From: Ichthyophthirius multifiliis
Lineage: Eukaryota; Ciliophora; Oligohymenophorea; Hymenostomatida
DNA length: 64,000 nt
Direction of reading: 5' to 3'
NCBI RefSeq assembly: GCF_000220395.1
Contig: NW_004086450.1
Span: forward strand, 124,001-188,000
A program made the position numbers and the translations under genes. Shown in pieces: positions 26,343 to 38,276 of the stretch. Within the stretch, counting starts at the first letter, position 1. Each line of letters opens with the position of its first letter. The notes under the pieces are model-generated. The model did not search any database. It was not told the origin of the DNA and saw only the letters and a list, made by a program, of their open reading frames with translations.

Positions 26343-26995
26343 TTTTATTTATGGCCTTAATATTTTTTTATTTTTAAAAATAATTTCTATGTGTTTAAGA
26401 AAATTAAATAATGTTAATATTTTATTGAAATATTATAAATATTAATAATAGAATAATGAATAAAAAAGAAAACAATATAATAAATATATAAAATAGATAA
26501 TTAAAATATTTAAATTTTTTTAATAAATAAAAGTAATTAATTGTTTATAAATATAAAATATAATAAAATAAATTTATATTATATTAATTATTAATGTTTT
26601 AAATATAATACTATAAAATATACTATATATATTTAATTTATAAGTATTTAAAATTAATATTTTTTCTTAAAAATTAAAATTTTAACAAATTTATATATTT
26701 TTATAAATAGTGATATAAATACATATATGATTTATTATTACAAATTACTATATTAATATTTTAAAATAGTAAATTAACGAATATAGACAGTATTAAAAAT
26801 ATTTATGTTTTAATAAATTACAAATCTCTATTATTTTATAAATGTTTACGTTTTTAAAATTAATATTTGTTTTTAAATAAAAATAAATTTAATATATTAT
26901 TAAAATGAATGAATATATGAGTATATAAATATAAATGTATGAATAATAATTAATTATAATAATAAATAGATATATTTTAATTTTAAACAATATGT
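26343..26995. other. A/T-rich intergenic DNA
   Basis: No gene seen. The sequence is almost entirely A and T between the WD40 gene and the LRR-like gene. Confidence 0.55.
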
Positions 26996-28186
26996 TCAAT
27001 TTTTTTTTTACAATTTAATGCATCTGATCGAATCCCAAACGATTTCTTTTCTAATTTAATCTGTAATTTTTTATGTTTTTAACATAGCAATTATAGTTAA
27101 ATAACTTTGATATTTAAATTTAACTAATTCTTCCAAGCTTATAATATTGCAATCAGGATTTTCTGTAAAAATTTTTATTTATAAAAGATTAGGCAATTAA
27201 GCAAAAGCTGATTTAACAGTTTAAAAATCATCAAAAAGCCTCCAAAGATTCATATTTATTTAAACAGATTTTAAATTAGAAAGATTTTTGAAATATTCAG
27301 GCATATCAGAAACACTTTCATTATTAATTTTTTCATTTAAATATCCCCATTTATTCATATCAAGAATTAAACTTTCTAATTTTTCACATTTTCCAATACT
27401 TTAAAATATATTTCGAACACTTTAATTATTAATATATTCATTTTCATAAGCCCAACTTCTTAAATTAATGTAAATTTCTTTCAATGTACCAGCCAAAGCT
27501 TTAATCATTTTACAAAAACCTTAAATTGTGCTATCGTCGTAAATATTAAGATTTCTATATTATTCACATCCCCATCTTCCCATATCGATTTTGATTACTT
27601 CCAAAGAAGATAATTCAGAAATTGCCTATGTTAGCTTTATTATAGATTAAGAAGTGATTCGTACATTAAAATAACCCCATTGGAATAAGTTCAATTCTAG
27701 TTCCTTTAGTTTAGGCATGCTTTTAAGCATTTATACAATACATTCTATAGAAGAGAAATCAATATCTTAATTAAGGGCACTCTAAGAAGGTAAACTAAAT
27801 ATTAAACTCTCTATATGTTGATAATTCTTGCTTATTGTTTGCGTCAAGGATTTTAAAAATGTTATATTAAATGCGTTTGGGTTTAAGTCATGTGTTTTTA
27901 AGTTTGTGATATTAATTGGAGCTTTTATTATTAGCTTTTTTTTGTTTTTATAATTTTATTCTGTGCTGAGATCTTTTAAAAGCTTTTTGAATTAATTTAT
28001 AGATATTTCTTTTTCGAAAATACAAGCATATTATTAGGAGTTTGTGGGTTGTTTATGACTTTTTAATTAGATAAAGTTTTCAGAGCTTGCTGAAGACTAA
28101 TGGTGTTTTTAATTTAAAAAATTTTTTTAGAAATCAAAACTAGAAAGTGCTTCTCCTTTTTCTGTTATATTTTAGGTATTTCCCAT
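26996..28186 (-). CDS. Leucine-rich-repeat-like protein
   Basis: 396 residues, no intron, ATG 28186 to TGA 26998-26996. After a Ser/Gln-rich N-terminus (MGNTQNITEKGEALSSFDFQ) the protein repeats a pattern of about 50 residues built from L..L.L.....G, ending in W or WGY: MPKLKELELNLFQWGYFN, LSSLEVIKIDMGRWGCEQ, GTLKEIYINLRSWAYENE, CEKLESLILDMNKWGYLN and LSNLKSVQINMNLWRLFD. This is a ribonuclease-inhibitor-like LRR arrangement with an unusual conserved Trp after each strand. Ciliates carry large families of such proteins of unknown role. The MG at residues 1-2 could be a myristoylation site (MGNTQ), which is inference. Confidence 0.75.
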
Positions 28187-30494
28187 TTTTGTTTATTTGT
28201 TTTTTAAATTTTTTTTTTTTTTATTTATTTATAATTATAATTTTAATTTATATTTTTATAATAATATTTTAAAAATAATTAAAATATTTTTAAAATAAAA
28301 AGACAAGTTAATCTATTTTCGTCGTATAATTTTATTAATTTCATTTTATTTAAAAAAAAAAATTATAAATTTGCCAAAGATAATTAATAAAAAAAATTAT
28401 TTTTAATTGTTAAAATATAAATTAGTTTTAATATAAAAATTTTTTAAAAAAATAATATATTTTTAAAATAAATGAAATATATAAAAGGTAATTTATGTTA
28501 TATGAAAAAAAAAAAAAATAACTTATTGCTTAAACTATAATCTTTATATATTAATTAAAAATCTAATAATGAAATGATACATAAAATAATAATTTTTATT
28601 TAAAATAAAAATTTAAGTTTTTATTTATTATTTATATGTTTATACAAATTCTATTAACATCAATCAATATTATATTTTAAAAATATATATATATATATCA
28701 AAAAAAATAGTTGAAAAATTATATTTTTGGATATTTTATTTTGTTTGAAAATATTTATAATAAAATATTTAGATAAAATATTTAGAAAATATGTAATTAG
28801 GAAGATTTAAATAAAAGTAAATATAAATTAAATTTTATGAAAAGAATATTTTTTAAAAAGGTGGAGAATAAATATATTTTAAAATACAATTTTAACGAAG
28901 CTTAAATTTTATTTGAAATTTAAATTATTAAACATGAATGAAAAATAAGCTTAATAAATTAAAAAAAATTAATTTTTTTTTAAAAAAAATAAAATAAAAA
29001 AGGATATATATAATGTTTAATTTCACGTTTAATAATTATTAATTCAAATTGAAAAAAAATATTCTTTCATATAAATTGTCTTTAGTAATAATATTATAAT
29101 TTTTATATTTATTAATTTTTATATTAATCAAATGAACTTAAATACACAAAAATATTTTTAATTTAATTCTAATAATTTTATTAAATATTAAAATGTTATT
29201 CTTTTTATATTTATAATAATTAAATTGATTATATTATTTTTAAAATTAATTTATTTAAAGTTATATAAATAATTATAATTAATACTTTAGGAATTTTATT
29301 AATAATTTTAATATTTCTTATAATTTTATTTACCTTTAAATATTTATCAATTATTTCTTTATTTAAAACTGAATTTTTTAGTGTTATAAAAAATTACATT
29401 TTTATTTGCTTATAATAAAGTAAATTATTATTTTACTGAAGGCTTTCATAAATTATTAATTATTATTCTTTAATTTTCAATTAATAGTTATATTTAATAA
29501 ATATAAAGTTCTATTAATATTTATTTTATTTGTAAATTTTTAAAAGAGTTTTACATTTTATTTTTGCAAATTTTAAATATTTGTTAATTTATTTTTATAA
29601 CATTCTCTTTTTAATTCGAATGACATCATTCATTTATTTATAATAAAAAAATAATACTTCAATTATATTATTAAAATTAATTATTAAAAACTTAATTATA
29701 TTCATTTATACATATTTAGTAAACATAATAATAATTCCTTTTTTTAATTAACTAAATATACATTATTTATATGACCAATTTAAATTTTTTAAATTTTTAT
29801 ACTTAAATGATAGATATTCATTTTTACTTTAAACATTTTATCTAATATATTATTTTTTCGAATTAATTTTACTTAATTTACTAAAATTTTTGTTTATATT
29901 TTTAACTAGTTAATCGCATTTTTATTATTTATTTATTTTAATAAATTTTATTAAAAATAAAATGTGTTTTTTAATGGCTTTAATAATATTTTTTTTTTTT
30001 TAAATAAGACACATAAAATAAAATGAAAAAGAAGATAATATAATAAAAATGATTAAATCAAATATAAATTTATTATAGATGATATATAATTCGAAATTGA
30101 TTTTGAATCAAAAATATTATTATAATAACTTTAAAAAACTATAAACAAAAATCATTTTAAATTTTAAATTTAAATTTTAAAATATCTTTATTAATTATAA
30201 TTTTTTTTTAAAAAAAAATGCAATAAATTATATAAAATATATAAATTTTTTAAAAACTTGCTTATTAATAATTTCATTCATGGATAAAATAATACTATAT
30301 TTGATTAAATAATATTATATTTATAACTTTTACTTATATAATTATTATTAAAAATATATTAAATGATAATGAAAGTATAATTAATTAATAGAAACTTTAT
30401 AATACAAAAATAATAAACAATAAAATACAAAAAAAAAAATATTTATATATTAATTATGTAATTATAAAAAAAATTACTTAAAAAAAAAAAAAAA
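28187..30494. other. 2.3 kb A/T-rich gene-poor region
   Basis: I see no coding frame with non-A/T-driven composition, no RNA gene and no clear repeat. It is the largest stretch without a gene in the window. Confidence 0.55.
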
Positions 30495-31916
30495 TCATCT
30501 TAGCTCAGTAAATTTAAGCATTGATTAAGAATATTATTATTTAACTTATTAAGAAAATATTTTCCAGAATTTAATTGTTTCATCACCAGATCCACTAACA
30601 ATTGTAGTATTATCAGGTGATATACTTAAATAAAGTACTCTATTATTATGCCCGTCTAGCTAAGCTATTTTTTACATTGAATTATATTTCCACACCGATA
30701 TTTTATTATTATCATATCCATGTGCACATACAAATTCATTAACATTTTCAGAAAATAATATTTTACAAATTTAAGAACCAGTTGGAGTATTATTAATAAT
30801 TTAATTATTATTTACATTCCAAGTTTTTATACATTAATCATTGGAACCTCCTCCACTTAAAAGTATTCCATGTTAATGAGGATTCCATGCCAAAGCTCTA
30901 ATAGCAGCCTTATGTTCACTATGTGTTTAAAAGGGAATATTCTTAACTGAATAATTCCATATATTTATTTTATTATCGTTTCCTCCAGTTGCTAAATATT
31001 ATTAATCTGGGGAAAATTTAATAGAACAAACTTCTTATGAATGTCCAAAAAATATTTTGCCTCCGCTTTCTCTCAAATCTTATACGAGAATAGATTTATC
31101 TTTACATCCTGCTGCTAAAATATTTCCATTTGAACAAAAGTCCATACATCCTATTCTTTCTTTTTACAAATTTATTTTTCGAACAACTATATTTTTCTAA
31201 ATATCATGTATATCAATAATTCCTTATGTATTTCCTATTGCCAATAAATTTCCGTTATTGGGATTCCATTTAACACTTGTGTAAAAGGAAGGAAAAGGTC
31301 CGTTCTGTACTTAAAAGAGAGAAGAAAAAGATTAATTTTCACATAACTTATTAATATTACCACTTTAAGTATTCAAAGTATAAATACATTATCCTAAAGC
31401 TATTCCTATTATACTTTAGCAACTCCAATCTAACACGTCAATGTAAAAATCATCAGCTAAACCAGGAGCATCAAGTATTTTTATTGGATTATGTCCTATT
31501 TTTCTTCTTTTTTTAGTTTCGGGAATATTTTCTTATTAATCAAACATAAAAGGGGAAACTGGGGGAATTTTCTTGACTTCAAATTGGAGTATTTTAGGAG
31601 TTTCAAATTACTTTCGAAAAAGTTCTGTTTAGATATATTAGTTGTATATTTTTGTATTTTCGTCTTGTACATTTAGATGAACTTATTCATTCGTAAAATC
31701 ATTAGTATAGATAGATTCTTACTTTAAATCAAAGTTAGTTTTGGAGTCAATTGTTCTTGTAGGTATATATCTATCTGAATATTTATTAGGAGTTTTTAAT
31801 GCATGAAAAGATTAGGTGGTTTACATTTCTGATTAAGGAGATATAAACTAGGAAGGAGTTTATTAGTCGTAACTTCTTATGTTATTTTTTTATTTAAGGG
31901 GAGAAGTGAAATCCAT
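30495..31916 (-). CDS. Cdc20/Cdh1-family APC/C activator
   Basis: 473 residues, intronless. WD40 activator of the anaphase-promoting complex, which delivers mitotic substrates for ubiquitination. The C-box DRYIPTR is at residues 48-54. The lead-in to the propeller, RKIGHNPIKILDAPGLADDF followed by YIDVLDWS, is diagnostic of the family. WD repeats include KEVCSIKFSPDQQYLATGGN, AIRALAWNPHQHGILLSGGG and RVLYLSISPDNTTIVSGSGD, ending in ETIKFWKIF. The protein ends in ...TELR, so the C-terminal dipeptide is LR, a variant of the IR tail that docks on the APC/C. The KI.+.P.KILDAP form is nearer Cdh1/Fzr than Cdc20, but I would not separate them firmly. TGA is at 30497-30495. Confidence 0.92.
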
Positions 31917-32380
31917 CTTTTTTTATTTTATTTTTAATTTTTTTTTTGTTTTTTTTGTTTTTAATAATTTTTTTTTTTTTTTTTTTTAATTTTTTTTTTT
32001 TTTTTTAATAATAACTTTTTTTATTCTTATAATTATTATTTATATATTTATTTTATATGATTTTCCATTTTAATTTTATTATTTTGAAATATAGAAAACA
32101 GCTACTTTGATTTTAATTTTTATGTGATTTAATATCCGGTTTTCATAGTAAAAAAATTCTTTTTGAAAAAATAGACTAAATAAATAAATAAAAAATAGAA
32201 AATAGAAGTATTTATATGTATTATAGACAAAAATATATTAAATTCTTTTTCAAATGTTTTTTATATATTATGATATATTATTGAAATCTCTTTTATTTTT
32301 ATAAAAAGATATTTTTTTTGACTTACATTTTATTACATAATTTATTATAGATTATATGTATTTTAGTTTTAATAATAATA
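31917..32380. other. T-rich intergenic spacer
   Basis: Contains long T runs (about 31920-32020, + strand), i.e. poly-A on the coding strand of the Cdc20/Cdh1-like gene just upstream of its ATG. No gene seen. Confidence 0.55.
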
Positions 32381-35306
32381 TCAATAATATTTTAATTCAT
32401 TGATATTATCTTATATAATATTTTAGTTATTATTATAATCTTTTTCATTATTTTCATCATCATTTGTAACGTTCTATTTTTTTAAAAATTGTTCATTATT
32501 ATAATTCTCTACTTAATTATCTTCATTTTCTTACTATTATTAGATATTTTCTTATTAAAAACTATTGTTATTTTATTTTTATTTATTATTATTTACTTCT
32601 ATTATTTATGATTTATAATTTTGATTATTTATTAATTATTAACTTTTATCTTCATTTTAAGGTGAAAATTGTATATTTTAATAGTTTTAGTCTTTATTTT
32701 ATTCATTCAAATATTATCCATTTATATTTTATTCATTCTAATTATTATGAAAATTGTTTTTTTATATCAATTATAACCTATTATTTACTTATAGTTAGTT
32801 TTCATTTTAATATTCTTCTACTTCTATGGTTTCTAATTCATCTTAAATATTTAGATTACTTTACAAGATGCTATATATTTCATTAAAAGTAGGTCTTTCA
32901 TTCTCTTATTAACTTATCATTCTTAAAATTAATTAAATAAACCATTATTAGTAATGATGTTATTACATTAATAAATCTACCCTTTATTATATTTTATTTT
33001 CAGCAGGGATCCCATATAAATCTTTCCCAAATAAAATATATAAACCTAATTTATAAACTCTAATTTTCATTCCTTTTTAAATTTCATCTTATTCATTTTA
33101 TAAATAGCATTTAAAAAGTTCTTAAGGAAACTATTTCGTTGAATTAATGATGCCTTTTATAACTTAATACTTATTTTAATACTAAAAAAAATATATATAA
33201 ATAAAGATAAAAAATATACATATATATTTTTATAAATTATATAATAATTAAATAAATACATAATTCTTTTATTTTTTAACCGAAATTTTAAATAAATTTC
33301 TCTTTTTTTAATTAATATTACAACTCAACGAAGAAACAATATCATCTTAAGAATAAGTACTAAATTTACGAATTTTTAATTATGGAACTGTAAATTAAGA
33401 TTTTGGACAATTTGGACTATCATTTTTGGCATTTTCGTTTTATTAAGAATTATCTTCTGAATCTTTTTTTTCAGGTTCTTCAATTTTATCGTTCTCAATA
33501 TCATGATAGTTTTGATTATTTAATTCTATTTCTTTCATTTTTTCAATAAGTCCTAATCTTTAATATTCATTGCTACTTAAAACACTAGCAGGACTATAAA
33601 GATTTTATTTCTAAATTTACATAGGAGAATCAAAATTTTTATCATTTTCAATAATATAATCATTTTTTTATTCAATTTAGCATAATAATTTGGTTAAATT
33701 ATGCAAGAATTTTACTGTTTCTTATTCACTTTGATTAATTATTTATTATTCGAATTCTTTTTTCTTTAATCTTTTAATTCTTTTAAATTTTTTAATTCTA
33801 AATTAACATTTTAAAGAGAATTAGTAAATTACTATTTATTTTTTTGTACTAAATCATTTTATAATAAATTATTGAAATCTCCCTCTGAGAATTTTTTTTC
33901 TAATTTAGGCTATTTATCTAAATTCTTAAAAAAATCATGATTTAAAGCTTCAGCTGCAGAAGGTCTTTTTAACGGATCTTTTTCAAGAAGTTTTGTTAAA
34001 ATATCAATTGTTAATTTATTTCTTTATGATTTTAATTTATCAATTTTAAATTATACATCACAAGCTTTATTTTAATCTAAGATTTATGAAAATTTTTTCC
34101 CTTCAAATATGGATTTTCCAGTTAATCTATAAAATAAAAAAAAACAATATTTTTTAAGTTTTTTTTTTAGTTTTTTGTATTTACAATATATACAAGATAA
34201 CTCCGACTGAAAAAATATCACATTTTTCGTCATATCTATGATCTTCAGACTCGTTTGATAAAATTTCAGGCGCAACAAAACCTGGAGTACCAACGTGAAC
34301 ATAAATATATTTTTAACCATCATTTATTTAAGCAAGACCAAAATCTATTATTTTTAAATTATTTAATTATTAATAGGATGTATTCTTGAACATAATGTTC
34401 TAAGGTTTAAGATCTCTATGCATTATTTTTTTCTCGTGAACATAATTTAAACCATTTAAAATTTATTTTATTATAACTCCACACACTTAATCACTAAAAT
34501 AAGAATTTTAATATTTATAAATTTCTTAATATAAAGATTTATTTTCATCAAGGAGTTCAGTTACAATATAATATCCATATACATCTTCATAGGCAGCTAA
34601 AATATTTATGCAATTAGGATGATTTAACATTCTTAAAATCTTAAGTTCATTGAATAAGGAAAGCTTGTTTTAATTTTTATTATATTTAATTTTTAAATCT
34701 ATTTTTTATAGTTACTTCTCCGTTTTCTAGGCTTATTAGTTTTGATTTATGTAAATATTTTACTGCTAATAATTCCCCAGTATCTTTTTTTCGAGCTTTA
34801 TAGACCTAATTTTTTAATTAAAAAAAAATATTGTTTATTATGTTTGCTTAAATTTTTAACTTTTGCATATTTTCCTTTGCCTATTTTCTTTAATATTTCA
34901 TATTCAGATAAAAAACGTTTCTAAAAAACTTATTTTGAAAGATAGTCTTTGATAGACTACATTACAATATTTTATCCAAAAAGCTCTGCTAATTTTTTCT
35001 CATCTTAATTATATAATTAGAATCCTATGACCTCTTCTTAATCATTATATATCCATTTAACTGTAGTTTTTATTCTAATTATATTATTTTATTTGGAATT
35101 TTTTAATAAGGTTTCTATATTTTAATTTTTAAAAATTTTTTTTTTGTCTAAAATAAATTTTTTTGTACACTACATATTATTAATTGTTGTTATGCTACGT
35201 AAACGTACTTTGTTTATGTTATCATGAAATTCTTTTGAAATAATCTTACTTCAAATAAACATTTTGAAAAATCAAAATTATTGATACCAATTAGTTATTT
35301 ACTCAT
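32381..35306 (-). CDS. Ser/Thr protein kinase with N-terminal PH-like region and extra C-lobe
   Basis: Multi-exon gene from ATG 35306 to TGA 32383-32381. An N-terminal region resembling a PH domain (VKWIYNDQEEVIGFQLYNQD, FEVRLFQKNFMIT) leads to a CaMK/PKA-like kinase: GKGKYAKV, spliced to VYKARKKDTGELLAVKYL with the catalytic Lys, then IMHRDLKPQNIMF, IIDFGLAQ, GTPGFVAPEIL, and after a 58-base intron (34127-34184) TGKSIFEGKKF and LLEKDPLKRPSAAEALNHDF. A hydrophilic tail follows (NDKIEEPEKKDSEDNS). An intron near 33180-33265 then joins a second C-lobe-like segment: KIRVYKLGLYILFGKDLYGI and ISQQENERPTFNEIYSIL, then a Gln/Asn-rich end. No TGA separates the two parts. One base slip is likely near 35040. 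Confidence 0.78.
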
Positions 35307-37071
35307 TTATTTTATTCTTTTATTATTTAATTAGATTTAATTTTTATTTATTTATTAAAATAGAAATATTTTTCTCCACAAAAATAAATTGTACTTTTTT
35401 TATTTTTTAAAAAATAAAAAAAGGATTAAAATTAAATACTTTTATTAACCATTTATTAGCTTATAAAAATATTTTTGTTTGAAATGTTAAGTATAAATAT
35501 ATAAAAAATTCTTAAACAAAATTGAAAATATATATATAATTATATTTTTATAATATTAAAATATGTATTTAATAAAAAATATATATATAATAAGCATTTT
35601 AAAAAAATCAAAATATTAATTATTAATTAACTTAAAAGATATATAATTTTATTAACTTTTAAATCAATGAATTATAAAGAAAATCTTTTAAGAAAATTAT
35701 TATGATTATTTTTTACATATTATATATATATATTATTTAAAAAAATAATATAAAATATTATTGGATTTATAATTTATTATTTGTAATATAATATTTAAAT
35801 ATTTTTGTATTTTTATTTAATATATTTATTTTTGTCTTTAATAATTTTTTTAAGAAATTATATAAATAATTTATTTATATTATAAATAATTTATTCTAAT
35901 ATAAAATTATAATTTATAAATTTATATTATTTAGACGTTTTTGTAATTTAAATAAAAATTAATATTTTTTTCAAAAAGAAATTTTTAATAATTAGAAAAA
36001 TCTATATGTTATTTATTGGTATATATTAATTTAATGTTTAGCCTTATAATTTTAAAGAAATTAATCTTTTGAAAAAAATTATAATACACATGAAAATAAT
36101 TTTAATGTAAATAATAATATGATCTAAAGAATTAATTTTAATATTAGAGATTAAAAAACATAATTTTTAAATATATTAAAAATATTTTTAACTTTCTCAA
36201 AAAAATAAACTAATATTATCTTAAAGCTACTTTTCAAATTAAATATTTAATTTAGAATTAGAAATAAAATTATAATAAAAAAATATCATCAAAAATCTGC
36301 TTTTATGCGATGGTTATTTATTGAATTTATGAATTTTATTAAGATTAAAAATATTATATTTTTAAAAATAAAACTAAATAGCTTTTTTATAAATAAAATT
36401 TTAGTCTTGCTTTAAAATGTTAGTTTTAATGATAAATAACAAAAAAAGGTTTTTTTTGTACAAATATAAAATAAATATTATATATATATATAAATATTAT
36501 ATATAAAAAAGAATTTATAATAATAATAATAAAAATATTAAATTAATAACAAATAAGATAATAATTATTTTAAGTAAACTTTTAATCCATAAAATAACAA
36601 GATATAATTTTTTATATTTAAGAAATTAAAAATAAATCTAGTAGAATATAACTGATTAATAAAATGCAATCTTATAATGACTTTAGTAATGAAATAACAA
36701 AAGAATTATATTAATTAATAAAAATATACTTGAAAAAAAGCAGATATTTTATGATATAACATATTAAAAAAAAAAAGTATAATTTATACATTTATAATAG
36801 TAAAAATTATAATTTTTGTTGCTTAAGTACTTTAATACTTTGTTGTCTAAATTAATTGAAAGAAAAATATAAAAAATAAAATTATTAAAAAAAGAAATAA
36901 AATAAAGAATTACTTAAAATTTAATTAGGACAGAAAAAAATACCTATATATTATTGGAATAAAAGAAAAAAAAAAATAATAGAAAACTCTTTTGTTTTTT
37001 TTTCTAAGAAAAAAAAAAAAAAAATATTATCATTTGATATAAATATATTTATAAAAATATGTATAGAAAAA
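35307..37071. other. 1.8 kb A/T-rich gene-poor region
   Basis: No coding signal found on either strand. Mostly A/T with some A-run/T-run pairs; no RNA gene or ordered repeat seen. Confidence 0.5.
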
Positions 37072-37805
37072 TCAACATTAATCATATTTAAAACCACAAA
37101 TAAGTGAACTTACAATCCAAATTATTATCAATATTAATAAAGTGATAAAAAGGAATATAATTTTATTTCTCCTGCTCATTCTATTTTTAGTTTTTTTAGC
37201 TTATTTATACATTTTTGTCGATATTATTTATTAATCTTCACTCTTTTTATATATTACATCTATTTACTAACCTCTTTCCATTAATTTATCAATATTTTCA
37301 ACCAAAATTTCCTTTAATTCACATGCATTCATTTATAGTGAGGCAAGCTTATCATTTAATTCCATATTAAATTTTATAAATAACCTATTTGTTAATTTTA
37401 ATTTCTTAAACTATGATTATTATATATATAAATATTTATTTGTATATACTATTTTAGATTCGCTTTTAAAACTTTTAAACTATAAGGAAGGCATTCATCT
37501 CTAATCTTTTTATCTATTTTAAAATAAAAAAGGTCTTTCATTTCTTACAATACTTAAAATGCGCTTCTTAAAGGATATTGATTTCTTGTTAAGCTTAAAA
37601 ATATGAATTATTCATCTGATTCAGATTAAAAATTATATTCTGCTAATTTAAATTATTGTTTTTTTTTCATTTATATTTTTTTTAAAATATTAAGGACTTA
37701 TTAATTTAAATCATTAGATAAATCATCCTATGAATATTCAACTAATATTTATTAACCTCTACATATGCATATATATAGTAGTTCACCATTAAAAGAGTTA
37801 TTCAT
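37072..37805 (-). CDS. R-SNARE of the longin/VAMP7 type
   Basis: Vesicle fusion protein. Exon 1 (ATG 37805) encodes an N-terminal longin-like domain: MNNSFNGELLYICICRGQQI, LSLTRNQYPLRSAFQVLQEM and ECLPYSLKVLKANLK. A short A/T-rich intron (about 37388-37452) leads to the SNARE helix LQMNACELKEILVENIDKLM followed by ERGQQIDVIYKKSEDQQ, in which the zero-layer Arg is the R of ERG, the mark of an R-SNARE. The C-terminus is a membrane anchor IIFLFITLLILIIIWIVSSL and ICGFKYD. TGA is at 37074-37072. The longin domain plus C-terminal anchor points to VAMP7/VAMP72-like rather than Ykt6, which is lipid-anchored. Confidence 0.87.
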
Positions 37806-38276
37806 TTAGTTTTATATAATATATATAAAATTATTGTATAATTTTTTAATTATTAATATTTATTTTTTATTCGTATAATTAATATAATAAATTAAATAAT
37901 AATTTTTAATATTTATTTTAATTCAATATTATTATGTTTATTATATTAATTTATTTTATAAATTATTTTTATTTTATATATATAATTAATTTATTAAATT
38001 ATAATATATATAAATATATTTATAAAAATATTAGTATAAAATATATTAATATAAAAAATATTCTTTTTTTATTACATTCAATATAAATAATTATTAAAAA
38101 TTATATATTTTTTTTATGTTTATATTTTTTATTTTATATATATTTAAATTTAAGGATTATATTACGATTTTTTTTATAATAATTTATTGTATTTTTGTTT
38201 ATTTTTATATTTTATTTTTTTAAATATAAATTTATATTTTATTTATATAATTTTTTTTTTTTATTATTATTTATAA
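37806..38276. other. A/T-rich intergenic DNA
   Basis: Nothing but A/T-rich sequence between the R-SNARE start and the AMP deaminase stop. Confidence 0.55.

Noticed and set aside
34084-34323. - strand ORF of 79 codons
   Set aside because: Off-frame reading of the kinase exon around DFGLA/APE; the kinase frame is the real one.
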